Positions 22,113-32,160 of a stretch of DNA of 64,000 bases are shown piece by piece; positions within the stretch are counted from its first letter, which is position 1; every line of letters begins with the position of its first letter. The stretch is from Strongyloides papillosus (lineage: Eukaryota; Nematoda; Chromadorea; Rhabditida; Strongyloididae). The position numbers and the translations under genes were made by a program. A model generated the notes under the pieces. It ran no database searches and had not been told where the DNA came from. It saw only the letters and a list, made by a program, of their open reading frames with translations. The stretch spans positions 124,001-188,000 of the forward strand of contig SRSI01000012.1 of NCBI GenBank assembly GCA_005656395.1. The letters run 5' to 3'.

Positions 22113-23539
22113 TTTTTTAATGTTTCACTAGAACACTGTCAATATTTCCAAAAAAAAGATATATTATAAAAATTTTCTAAAATAAAAAAGTTTTCGCTAG
22201 TATTGTTAACAATTTTGGATTTGCTTGACATTACCATTAAAGTTAACCAAACTTCAACGAAGTACGTAATAAATTCAAATTAATTGAGGAACAAATAGAA
22301 AAAAAAAGATTGTCAAAAATAATAAGATGTCACTTATAACTAAATTTTTTTTACATATGCTTACAATAAAATTTTATATTTATAAAAGTTTTTTTACCGC
22401 TTCAATTTTTAAAAATGCAAATAAAGTCCTTTTTAACCAAAAGCTAAACCTTATTGAAAAGGAAGAAAAAGTTTAGTAAAATCAAAAACAAAAAAATTTC
22501 CCAAATATAATGTAATTGTAAAGTTACAGTTTTAAAATTAAATTTTCATTTATGAGAAAACTTTATCTTCAAATATTGTACCAATTTGCTTTCACGTAAT
22601 TTGGTTTTAACTATATTTCCATGTATTTTATCAATAATATTTTTCTAATTGAAATTCTCACAAAAAATCATTTCTATGATTTACTTAAATGTTAATAAAT
22701 TTTATTTTTAATATCAATAGCTTACAATTTGTATTTCGTTGAGATTATGAAGTCACATAATAATAAATTAATATTTTTGCCAATTTTTCAAAACTTTTGG
22801 TAATAGATTGTATATCATCAATGACTAATTTGTTTATGTATACACAACGACATGTCATTTTTTTTAATATTATTGTTTTGCAATTTGTAAGTCACAATAG
22901 ACGATAACGGTTTAAGGTAATTTTTGATGACATTGCTTTTTAATTTATAAGTCACAATAGATGGTAACGGTTAAAAGTAATACGTTTGCTATGGCACTTT
23001 TGAATTAAAAAAGAAAAATTACCGTTGGCAGTTAATCAAACACGTTGTCATTAAATTTAAATGGTGTAACTTCTTAATCGTAATGAGCTATAATGGCTTA
23101 ACATAAAAAAATTCGGAGTATAAAGTATTACCATTTCTTCTCTTTGTTCATTTTTCTAGATACTTGCGAATGTAAGTAAAAGGTATATTTGTACCATGTT
23201 TTGCAAGTGAACTTTGGACTCTATCGAAATTTTTAACGTCCTTTTTGCATATCCAATATCTACTTAAGTAATTCCCTGTCTTTTTTTTACTTTTTCGCTC
23301 CGAAATCACAAAGACATTTTTTAAAAATTTAACTCACTGTTGCACATCTTCTTCTTTTTTTTAACGTTTTTTTTGTTTAAGAAGTAGATAAATAATTATA
23401 ATCTTTTACCAAACCATGTGTCATTTTTAATTTTTTATTCCAATAACGTCATTACCATTTATATAATAAACTTTGATTGTTCTTATTAGTTCTTTTATAC
23501 ACATTTTGTTAACAAGTTAATTTTAAATATTTATAGATA
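22113..23539. other. Intergenic with a 60 bp tandem duplication
   Basis: About 1.4 kb holding the unc-18 3' UTR, a two-copy tandem repeat (22861-22980) and the upstream region of the F-box-like gene. An acceptor-like tttatag ends at 23536, 3 bp before the next ATG, a probable spliced-leader site. No gene seen. Confidence 0.45.
22861..22980. repeat. 60 bp imperfect tandem duplication
   Basis: Bases 22861-22920 and 22921-22980 align with the same 60 bp period. The right two thirds are strongly alike, both containing taagtcacaatag and taacggtt; the left third has drifted. The shared core is intergenic, between unc-18 and the F-box-like gene. Confidence 0.7.
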
Positions 23540-25174
23540 ATGGACAGCTATGATGTTATGTTGAAAGCTTTTCGAATACCAAGAATCTTCACTAGGATCC
23601 TTATAAACTTAAATGATATTGATATAATCAATCTAAATAAAACATCCAAAGATATAAATAAGGCAATAAAGAGATTGGAACATAATGAGAAAGTAGAATC
23701 ACAGGAAGTTACTGTCTATATTGAACAAGCATTTGAGAAAGGTTATAGCTGTAGAATAATACCTGATTATATAAACGTTTCAAATGTTACTAAGATAAAT
23801 TTTAATTTTCTTAGTCATGGATCTGAAATCGAGTATGGTAATATACTTGAACATTACCAATCAATCTTGCTTAAAATGCTTAATGATATAAGTATATTAC
23901 TTTCAAAATGTGATAATGACTTACATATAAAAATCCAGGCATTTTATCCTTTTGTTTTAAAGTTCCTTGTTCCTTTCTTCGGCTCATTAACTTATTCTAG
24001 AAAAGTTAAAATAGAATTTTTTTTGAAACCTTATTGTAGTGATATGCAACCTGTTAGTCCACGTTTCGAGTGTCCGGATTATAGTATGCTTCAGGGATTT
24101 AAAAATATTGAACTCGTAGTTATAAGGAGTAATTTTGACAAAGAATCAGAATTTTTAAAATATTTTATTGCATGCCTTCCTGATGATGAGTCTTTAAAAG
24201 TAAATTTCGACTTCATTGGATATTTAACCAAGGAACAATGGAACAATTTTGGGGGTGTAATGGATTTTGCAAGATTGAATAAATTCAAAATGGGTTTATG
24301 TTGTTGGGGAGAAGATAGAGCATTTTGGCGTTATATTCCTCATGCTTTCACTACGGATTACTTAAAAAGAATTTACCGTTTTGAAGTTCATGGAGATTCA
24401 TTTGATGTCTTGAGAAAGTTTCATAGCTTCTTTTCAAATTTGGAAAATCTCAAGAGTTTGATTTGCAACTTTCATGTATATGAACATGTTATTTCACACC
24501 GTGATGTCTTTTCAACATTTAATGCCGATATAATGGGTGTTTGTCATGGATTGAAGGAACTTACCAATCTTACAAGCGTTGCTTGTAATTTCAATTACCT
24601 TTGTTATCCTAGACAAGAAAATGGAAAGAATCTAATGGCCATTGATCGTGCTTTTAATAACCTTTTGGATTCTTTACCTCCTTCTGTTTCTAGATTAAGC
24701 ATAAATGGAGTAAGAGTATTAGATTTAAATATGGCAAAAAAGATTCATACATTATTACCAAATTTAATCTACTTAAATATTTCAAAAATTAATCATTTGG
24801 ACGAAGACATTCTCTCGGAGATGCCTAATGTCAGATTTATAGTTTTACATGCTTGTAAACTGATAAAAATTCCCAAAAGAATCCTTGTTTGTGGGATTGT
24901 TTGCTGCCCAGAACGAGTATATCCTGAATCTACTTGCTTTTTTAAAACCTATTGGAAATATTGTAATTGCATGGAAGATCACAGTGCCTGGACAAAAACT
25001 AATGGAAGATTAAAAAGATACAGAAAGGTACTCGAACGTACAACCGATTACTATATCAATGTTTTTTACAATGGAATTACTGACGGATGGAATGTTTTAA
25101 AAGTATTTAGTGACGAGTATGTTGATAACATTTACAGAGATTCATATTTTAGAAAAAGAGTATGTATGATGTAA
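23540..25174 (+). CDS. F-box-like protein, nematode-specific type
   Basis: Intronless, 544 residues. Residues about 10-50 (PRIFTRILINLNDIDIINLN, then KTSKDIN) fit a divergent F-box, in which two helices carry Leu/Ile pairs and an Asn/Lys-rich third helix. The remainder has irregular leucine-rich segments, such as LPPSVSRLSINGVRVLDL and LPNLIYLNISKINHL (about 375-430), consistent with degenerate leucine-rich repeats, and a Cys/Tyr/Arg-rich tail. Strongyloidid genomes carry many such F-box/LRR-like genes, thought to be substrate adaptors for SCF ubiquitin ligases. I infer family membership from layout, not from a close match. It converges with TBCE, only 30 bp apart. Confidence 0.6.
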   Translation: MDSYDVMLKAFRIPRIFTRILINLNDIDIINLNKTSKDINKAIKRLEHNEKVESQEVTVYIEQAFEKGYSCRIIPDYINVSNVTKINFNFLSHGSEIEYGNILEHYQSILLKMLNDISILLSKCDNDLHIKIQAFYPFVLKFLVPFFGSLTYSRKVKIEFFLKPYCSDMQPVSPRFECPDYSMLQGFKNIELVVIRSNFDKESEFLKYFIACLPDDESLKVNFDFIGYLTKEQWNNFGGVMDFARLNKFKMGLCCWGEDRAFWRYIPHAFTTDYLKRIYRFEVHGDSFDVLRKFHSFFSNLENLKSLICNFHVYEHVISHRDVFSTFNADIMGVCHGLKELTNLTSVACNFNYLCYPRQENGKNLMAIDRAFNNLLDSLPPSVSRLSINGVRVLDLNMAKKIHTLLPNLIYLNISKINHLDEDILSEMPNVRFIVLHACKLIKIPKRILVCGIVCCPERVYPESTCFFKTYWKYCNCMEDHSAWTKTNGRLKRYRKVLERTTDYYINVFYNGITDGWNVLKVFSDEYVDNIYRDSYFRKRVCMM

Positions 25175-25204
25175 TATAATTTATAATAGATAATATAAAA
25201 TATT

Positions 25205-26783
25205 TTATTCCAATAATATTATTTTAATGTCCTCGTCTTCAATAAATTTATAAAAGTAGTCATTTAAATTTTGATTAAATGATTTCTTTTCTATATTTAT
25301 TATTTCATTATTAATACAAATATCAATAGATTTGATAGACATTTTAGAGAAAGAAAGTTTTTTAGCAGCTCCTTGAATTATTGACTTAAATGTTAGTGAC
25401 AGTGGAGCGGTTATTATATAAGATGAAGAACCTTTAACTACTTCTACTTTTATTGAACCTAGTTTCATTTTTGTAAAGTCTCTGTCTTTGTTCGTTGAAG
25501 AAACAATGTTAACATAAATCTTTTTTAACCGCTCAATATCTTCAATTTGATCTGGATCACTTTCTGGTACATCTCTTAAGAATATAATCTCCGCTTTACT
25601 TCTTTCTGTTCCAGTAATAGTGTGTTTATTAATACTTACAATATTAGGACATTTCGCAATCACGAAATCTAGTACATCATCACCTTCACTATATTTTGGT
25701 AGTCTAGATAATTCAATTTCTAAAAACTTTAGATTTGGAATTTTTTTAATATTATTTACAAATCTCCAGCTATTGATATCATTATACCTTAGAAACATTG
25801 ATTTCAATGAAGGAAGGTATTTGTAAATGTCATCAGGAATATTTTCTACACTTGAACGTATTAGAGATATTTCTTCTAAATTTGGAAGTTTCATCAAACC
25901 ACCCTTCAAGAAAGACAAATCACTAATTACGCATTCATCAAGAATAAGTTTTTTAAGAGATTCAAAATTCCCTTTTGTTGAAGGGCAAAAAGAATTTACT
26001 GGATTAACAGCAATTACAAGTTCAGTAAGATTTTCAAAAATTAATGGAATTACATTGACACAATTTTGGTTTAAAAAGCAGTTACCGACGGATAGTGTTG
26101 TGATATTCTTAACAACTTTTTTATAAGCTTCAATTTTTTCATTTGATAATTGAAAAGAAAGATCATCTAACACATTTCCAAAAACACTTAAATCTCTAAC
26201 TTCTGGAAAGACTTTTAAAATATTAAATAAATCGCTCCATTTTGTTAATAAACATTGTTTTATCGATAATGTTTTACATCTGTGGAAGATATTTTCTGAT
26301 GAAATGTCTTCTTCATTAACAAATCCAACAGGAGCCTTTTCAAGACTAATTCTTTCCAGGCTAGAAATATCACATAGAGCTTCTGTGACATCCTTATCAA
26401 TTAATATCTCAACTTCTTTTCCTTTCATCCTCTTTACCATTATACTTTTGTCATTTGCTGTTGAAGTGTACTTATTTTTTATTACTGATATCAAATCACT
26501 GGGATGGCAAACATCTTTTGGCCATACAAAGACACCTGACTTTGATTTTCTAAAATTTTAAATATTAATAAATTATTTTTAAAACATACTGTGTTTGAAA
26601 ATATTGTTTCCCTTCGAATTCGCCATTATGTTTACCCAGATTTTCATCCAATTCAACTCCATACCTGATTCCATCTCGACCTTCCAATTTCCCAACAAAT
26701 CTTATTGTTCCAAGTCTCTCGTCATGCAGCAATATACGAGTTCCAACTGGTGCTAAATATTGGGATCCTTTGTTTTCACTCAT
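25205..26783 (-). CDS. TBCE: Tubulin-specific chaperone E (TBCE)
   Basis: Two exons, 26783-26590 and 26549-25205, 40 bp intron, 512 residues (human 527). The ATG at 26783 is the first; the frame above it opens only with TTG. Domains in order: CAP-Gly (about 10-70, with RDGIRYGVELDENLGKHNG, close to the GRHDG form of human TBCE), leucine-rich repeats (about 95-340), and a C-terminal ubiquitin-like domain (about 425-512). TBCE binds alpha-tubulin and, with cofactors C and D, forms the complex that releases folded alpha/beta-tubulin dimers; with cofactor B it can also dissociate them. The CAP-Gly Lys-His-Asn-Gly core is present. It starts 128 bp from the divergent MZT1-like gene, another microtubule factor. 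Confidence 0.92.
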
Positions 26784-26911
26784 TGCCAAAATATGGTAAA
26801 CAGTAGCATAAATATGATTTGTTTTTTAGTGTATTGGTATAGTGTCCTTTACTGCTGATTCTTTTTACCGCCAATGAATTGTTTTTTATCCACCTGTCAA
26901 CAAATTTTATC

Positions 26912-27166
26912 ATGGCACAACCTTCAGAAATATCCAAATACACTATAGATGGTATGTTTACTTCTTTTCTATAAAACTCACTAGTAATTTTAGTAATCTC
27001 CGATACAGCTTCAAATATCGGCTTATCTTTTACAGAAGCTCAAATTAAAGCAATTGTTTTTGCTATAAATAACGGACATTCTGCAAAGAAACTTATTTCT
27101 GTCTTATCACTAGGAGTATCAGAAGAAACAAATAGTTCATCAGTACCATTTAATGAAAATAAATAA
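26912..27166 (+). CDS. mzt-1: MOZART1-like gamma-tubulin complex protein
   Basis: Two exons, 26912-26951 and 26994-27166, 42 bp intron, 70 residues. The core VISDTASNIGLSFTEAQIKA followed by INNGHSAKKLISVLSL fits the MOZART1 pattern of human MZT1 (ISRILNTGLDMETL, then an E-x-G-x-NPEAL-x-x-VI segment). MZT1 is a tiny alpha-helical protein that binds gamma-tubulin complex proteins and recruits the complex to centrosomes; a very short relative exists in C. elegans. The protein is acidic-tailed and has no other motif. The nearest in-frame alternative acceptor (26984) would add three residues. It is head to head with TBCE, 128 bp between starts. Family call is from a short, diverged match. Confidence 0.65.
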
Positions 27167-27201
27167 AGTTCCAGTGATTAAATAAAAATTTATTATTATT
27201 A

Positions 27202-28787
27202 TTAACAAAAGCGTTTTTTAAATTTAATGTCAACTTTAAAGATATTATCATGACCAGGAATAACCCAATCAGTACTGCAAATGATTTTTTTTCTAAAGAA
27301 TTCTTGAGCATCAACATCGCTTGAGAAAGGTTTCCATAGACTAGGATTGAAAATATCGTATTGATTTATAAAAAGATCTCCAGTAATCGAAATTATTCCT
27401 TTGAAATTTTTGGATTTCTTTACAATGACATACATATTTTCTCCATATCCTTTTGTTATCCTTACATTAGGTGTTATAAAATAATCATTAGTTTTTATGT
27501 TCATCGTTGTGAAGGTACCTTTACTTTGATCTAAGATGAAGTTGTTTTGAAATATAATGGCATTCCCAAACTCATTTAAGTTTCCAATATGGTCTAAATG
27601 AGGGCATGTTATTATTACGTAATGAATATCATTTGGTGACAGTAACAATTCATTTAGTTTTCTTAGTATTTCAATTCTTATTGACTTCTTTCCTGATACG
27701 TCATTTGACGACAAACCTGTATCTACAAGAATATTCTTTCCCATGTCTTGGATTAATGTTATTGTTGAAGACATATTGATAAACTTTTTATTTGGAATTC
27801 CTGACTTAGTGAAAGTGTTGAAATAACCTGTTTGAAGGATCTTAATGCTTGTTGAAGGCATTTTCTCCAAAAACGACTCTTGTAGTATCGTAGAATTTGC
27901 CTTCAAGACAAAGGCTTCATTAATAGTAGAATTCAGACTATCTTTTACCTCAATCCCTCTAGATACATTTGAAGCTTTCTTTCTCAATTCCTCTAACCAT
28001 TTGTTAAATTCATCCTTAAATTGTTTTAATTTTTCTTTAGATACTGCCTTATTGTTTAAACTTTTGTTTACTGGAGAATTAATCTTAGTTGTTGTCGTGG
28101 ATGTCATTGTTGAAGTTGATGGGAGTACTTTTTTTATTGTTTTTTGTGTAAGAGGGGGATCTGTAACAAAGAGAGTCTCTGTTTGCATATTATTTTTCAT
28201 ATGTTGCCTAAAATTAGCATTAGAAATGTATTTTTCAACGTATTTTGTAAGTTCAGAAACCTCATCATCAGTTAAATCGTCGTTATTTTCTGGTACCTCC
28301 TGAGTATTCTTCTTCTCAACTACTGAATGTGGCATAATTAAAGTTTTCAATGGGGCTGGACGATTCCATATCTTCGGTGTTGTGGCAATTGGTTTATGTG
28401 AACCAGATAAATTTAAAAGGCTTGAATCAATTTCTCTATTGGCTATTACATTATTTGGTTGTATAATATTAGGTCTGATTATTTTTAATGGTCCTACAGT
28501 AACCTGATAAAAATAAGTTATATATAAAGAGAATTTTATACCTCTTCCTCTGTTAAATTAATCACATCACTACTTTCGGGATCTTTATTTTGTTCAGAAT
28601 ATTGATTCCCATCAGTTTTAATATCGCCAAAAACATCATCTATTTCAGTAGATGTTAGTGAGGCCATAGACACTTTAGAAATCGACCCACGGCCTATTCC
28701 TCTAACAAATTGTCTACCATTATCATCTGAATTCACAGTTCCCAGAAGTACAATAGATGTAAAAAGTAGATTTATTATAGAAACCAT
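27202..28787 (-). CDS. Secreted metallo-beta-lactamase-fold protein (MBLAC1/SWIP-10-like)
   Basis: Two exons, 28787-28542 and 28503-27202, 38 bp intron, 515 residues. The start MVSIINLLFTSIVLLGTVNS is a signal peptide; the open frame above it begins only with TTG. A long Ser/Thr/Asn-rich region (20-300) precedes the MBL domain (about 310-515), which has a GYFNTFTKSG start, ILVDTGL, the metal motif TCPHLDHIGNL, SITGDLF and WVIPGHDN. The order and HIGNL/GDLF/PGH words fit the MBLAC1 group (C. elegans swip-10). The metal motif normally reads H-x-H-x-D-H; here the first His is Cys382, with His384, Asp386 and His387 kept. The family fold hydrolyses ester, thioester or nucleic-acid substrates; the substrate here is unknown. 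Confidence 0.8.
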
Positions 28788-29765
28788 CCATAAAAATTTA
28801 TGTATTTGCAACAAATAAATTAAAGATAATAGAGGAACCAATTACTATATCAAAAGGTTTTGATATAAAAGAATTTAACACATTTTACGTTAATTCGAAT
28901 TACCTATTCCCTGACATTATTATAAAAATGAAGTCATATTATTTCTCTTGACCGTGATCTTATTTTACCACTATTACATATTTTAGATGTAAATATCTCT
29001 GTGATTAAATTATCCAATTGAAAAATGTAATTAACATCATTAATCATTTGAAATACAGTCGGAAAACAAAATTTTTTTATATGAATTAAAAGATTGTTAA
29101 AAGATCTTATCTGGACCACTTTATAATAATAAACATTGTTTTAGTCTGATAAAAAAAATCAATTTTCCACTCATTCTCACAGAAAAGTGATGCATAGCAA
29201 TTCTTTACACGGAAAGTAAAAGTGCGCATACAAAGTAAAAAAATCAACAGACAAAAGTATAAACACTATACAAATAATTAACCGCCAAAAATAAGTTCGC
29301 ATTGTTTGTTATAGCCTTTTACTTTATGATTATTATTACCTAAATGTTACCAATATTTATGTCCTTTTAGTTAATTGTTCTTATCAAAACTTGCACTTTT
29401 ACTCTTGATAGCGGGAAAAATTCTAATTTCACAACCTTTAATAAATTCATTTTTTCAAATGATTATTTCATTTATCCAAATAAAGTATGCAAATATACGA
29501 TAACAATTTTCTAAGGATAGCATTACACACTAAATTAAATTGATAGCGTTTTTATATATCCTCTCTAGACTATTACTTTTCGGATCGTATCTTGTTTGGA
29601 AAAATTTTGTTACCTGCTTTTGACATTAGATTATTATCTTATTTTTTCTGTTCCTACTTTTTTATCGGTAGACATTTTTTTATCATTACTCCGATGCATA
29701 CAAGTGTGGTTTTTTTATACAAAATATTTTTACATATTTAATAATTTCAGTTTATAGGATTTGTT
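28788..29765. other. Intergenic between divergent MBL and CDT1 genes
   Basis: About 1 kb of AT-rich DNA with the promoters of both neighbours. A TTTCAG at 29745-29750 lies 15 bp before the CDT1 start and could be a spliced-leader acceptor. A short minus-strand open frame at 28934-29119 is not convincing. No RNA gene seen. Confidence 0.45.
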
Positions 29766-32160
29766 ATGCCTGTCTCAACCAGAGCGTCATCAGTTACACC
29801 GTGTGGTAAGGAACAGCAAAGTAGTACTCAATCTAAAATTTCGGGTTTTTTTTATGTAAGTTTTTACTTTTCTTTTTGTATTTATAAATTATTTAGGCCC
29901 AAAAAAAGACACGTAGTAATCAAAAAAAAGTTCAAGATGTTGGTCGAACTACAAGATCGTCCAGCGCTTCTGATTTAAAGAGATCATCCACACCGGAACC
30001 ATCCCATTCACCTGTTAAAAAACCAACACCAGAAAAAACATTGGAAAGGGAAGGAGAAAAAGTTGCTATAAATGACAGACCAAAGACAATTCGTCGACGT
30101 ATTAACTTTGAGAGTTATGATTTAAAAGCGGTAGAGTTACCAAAAATCTCTGAAGAAAAGTGTGAACTAGTGGTTGAAGAAAAGAAGATCTGCCAGTTAG
30201 TTGAAGAAAGTCAGGATGCGATTATTGAAGAAGAAGCTATCGTAGAGAAGAAACAAGTTTTAAGTACTGATACTGCTTCGTCTAGTAAAGAAGGTGAAGA
30301 AAGTTCTGTACCGGGAAAGCAAAAAACCAGTAAGGAGATTTCATTGAAAGGACAGTCTCCAACAGAAAAAATGAAAGAGATGACTCAATTGATTAAAACG
30401 AACTGTAAGTTGTTTTCCTTAACTTTTGTACAATCAAAGATATATGTTTATGTGTCTATCTTTTATATCGACTTCTTTTTATCATATTTTTTACAGCAAC
30501 CGTTAGAGCAAAATTAAAGAAGAATGTCAAAAATTTACAAGAGTATCATGACTTGTTGGCTAAGAAAAGTAGTATTAAGAATCTAGTCGAGCAAGGGAAT
30601 GCTATCAAGGCTGCCAAAGTTGTTGAAAGGAAGACGCTTATATTATCACCAAAGAAGGTCGTTCCCGCCAAAAGAACACTTCCTTCTCCTGTCTCGACAT
30701 CAGTTTCATTTATTGATAGACTTAATAATCTAAAACCAGTACCAGACAGCTCTAAAGATTACGAAGTAGCTGATAGACCTATAAATGTACTATCATATGG
30801 TAAAACTGCTGGGTTAAATCAAGAAATAAAAGATGTCGCTGATAAGGAACTTCCCGGACATTTATCAAAATTGTTAGAAATTTTCGAATCAACAGATAGA
30901 ATATGTGCTATGCAACCATCACATAACAAAAGAAATCCACTAGACGATATAATGGAGACCGTTAAAAGAAAAATAAAGAAAACCGTTCTTGTAAAGCATT
31001 ACGCTCAAATATTGCATCTTTACCGCCAGTCATATAAGATAACACTTGAAAAGCCTCATAATCCTCTTGGAATGTTTAAAAATAAGTCAAATAAAGAAGA
31101 ATATATAATTGAACCTAATCTTGACGATGATCTTGCTGGATACTGGACTCCATCTACTCCCCCAAACACAAAACCAGCTAAGATTGATTACACACCAACA
31201 AAATTAATATCTCCGATGAAAGGAACATCTAGAAGGTCACCAACAAAGAAGTTACTTAGCACACCTGTAAAAAATCAAGTTGATGCTATCACTCAACCAA
31301 GACTTGAACCATGGAGATTAATATGTAGACAAAAAATTTTCAAATATCTTTTACACCAATTTTTAATAAAGAAACACGATGAGTTTTTAGAGACAAAAGG
31401 TATTGTTTTAACTCCTGAACAAAAGAAAAGATTAAAGAAATTCCATCCTGATTTTGTTGTTGAGAGTGCTGATGATGTTCCGGAGTTTGCATTACCAAAG
31501 CCATTGATAATTAATGAAGAGTTGACAAAGAAAACTGTTAAGGATTACTTTGAGTCGTTGGAAAGTCAAACAATGAAATTACCAGAAGGTGTTCTAAAGA
31601 CTGTAGAGATTTTAAGAAGTCCTGAGAAAAAAGCTTTATTAATGAATAAGAAGGGAGGAATACCATTGACACCAACTAAGTTTAAGGAACAACAACAAGA
31701 GGTTCAAAGTGGCAAAAAGTTATCCTTATTGGAGAGAATAAGATTAAAAGAGGAACAAAAGAAGAGATTGGCAATGCTAAGGGATCCTGAAAATGAGAAG
31801 AGGCAAGAGAAATTAGAAAAGTTAGAGAAAAACTTTTTAAAGCATGTTTCTGCTTATTATGGCATTAAAAGGTGTACTTCTGTAGCTGTTGATGAATTGA
31901 CGGATAAACTTATATATAGTATGAAAAGTATTAATAGAGGTAAAAATAACTTTATTATCTTCATGTTTTTCTATAATCTATTTTTAGAACAGTGTACTGA
32001 ATTAATAGCTTTCGCCTGTGAAATTGCTCCCGATTATTTTACAATGAATGTGGTTCGAGGAAAGAAATATTTAAAAATGGCACCAACTTCCTTGAATCAG
32101 TTGATGGAAATAGTTAAAAAGGAGATGGATATATGCAAAGAGAAGGCGGCAAATATATAA
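29766..32160 (+). CDS. cdt-1: CDT1 DNA replication licensing factor
   Basis: Four exons (29766-29855, 29897-30404, 30497-31939, 31988-32160) encode 737 residues. At residues 22-29 is a PIP box, QSKISGFF, with a basic residue (Lys33) four after the last Phe, the layout of a PCNA-dependent CRL4-Cdt2 degron. A Ser/Pro/Glu-rich disordered region follows, then the geminin-binding winged helix (about 317-380; LPGHLSKLLEIFESTDRICA and KHYAQILHLYRQSY match human CDT1) and a C-terminal winged helix (about 560-735) that binds MCM2-7. CDT1 loads the MCM helicase in G1 and must be destroyed in S phase. The protein is longer than human CDT1 (546). Exon 1 ends just after the PIP box. Confidence 0.92.

Noticed and set aside
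28934..29119. 61-codon minus-strand frame beyond the MBL gene start
   Set aside because: No start context, no signal peptide and no features; spacer-like codons.
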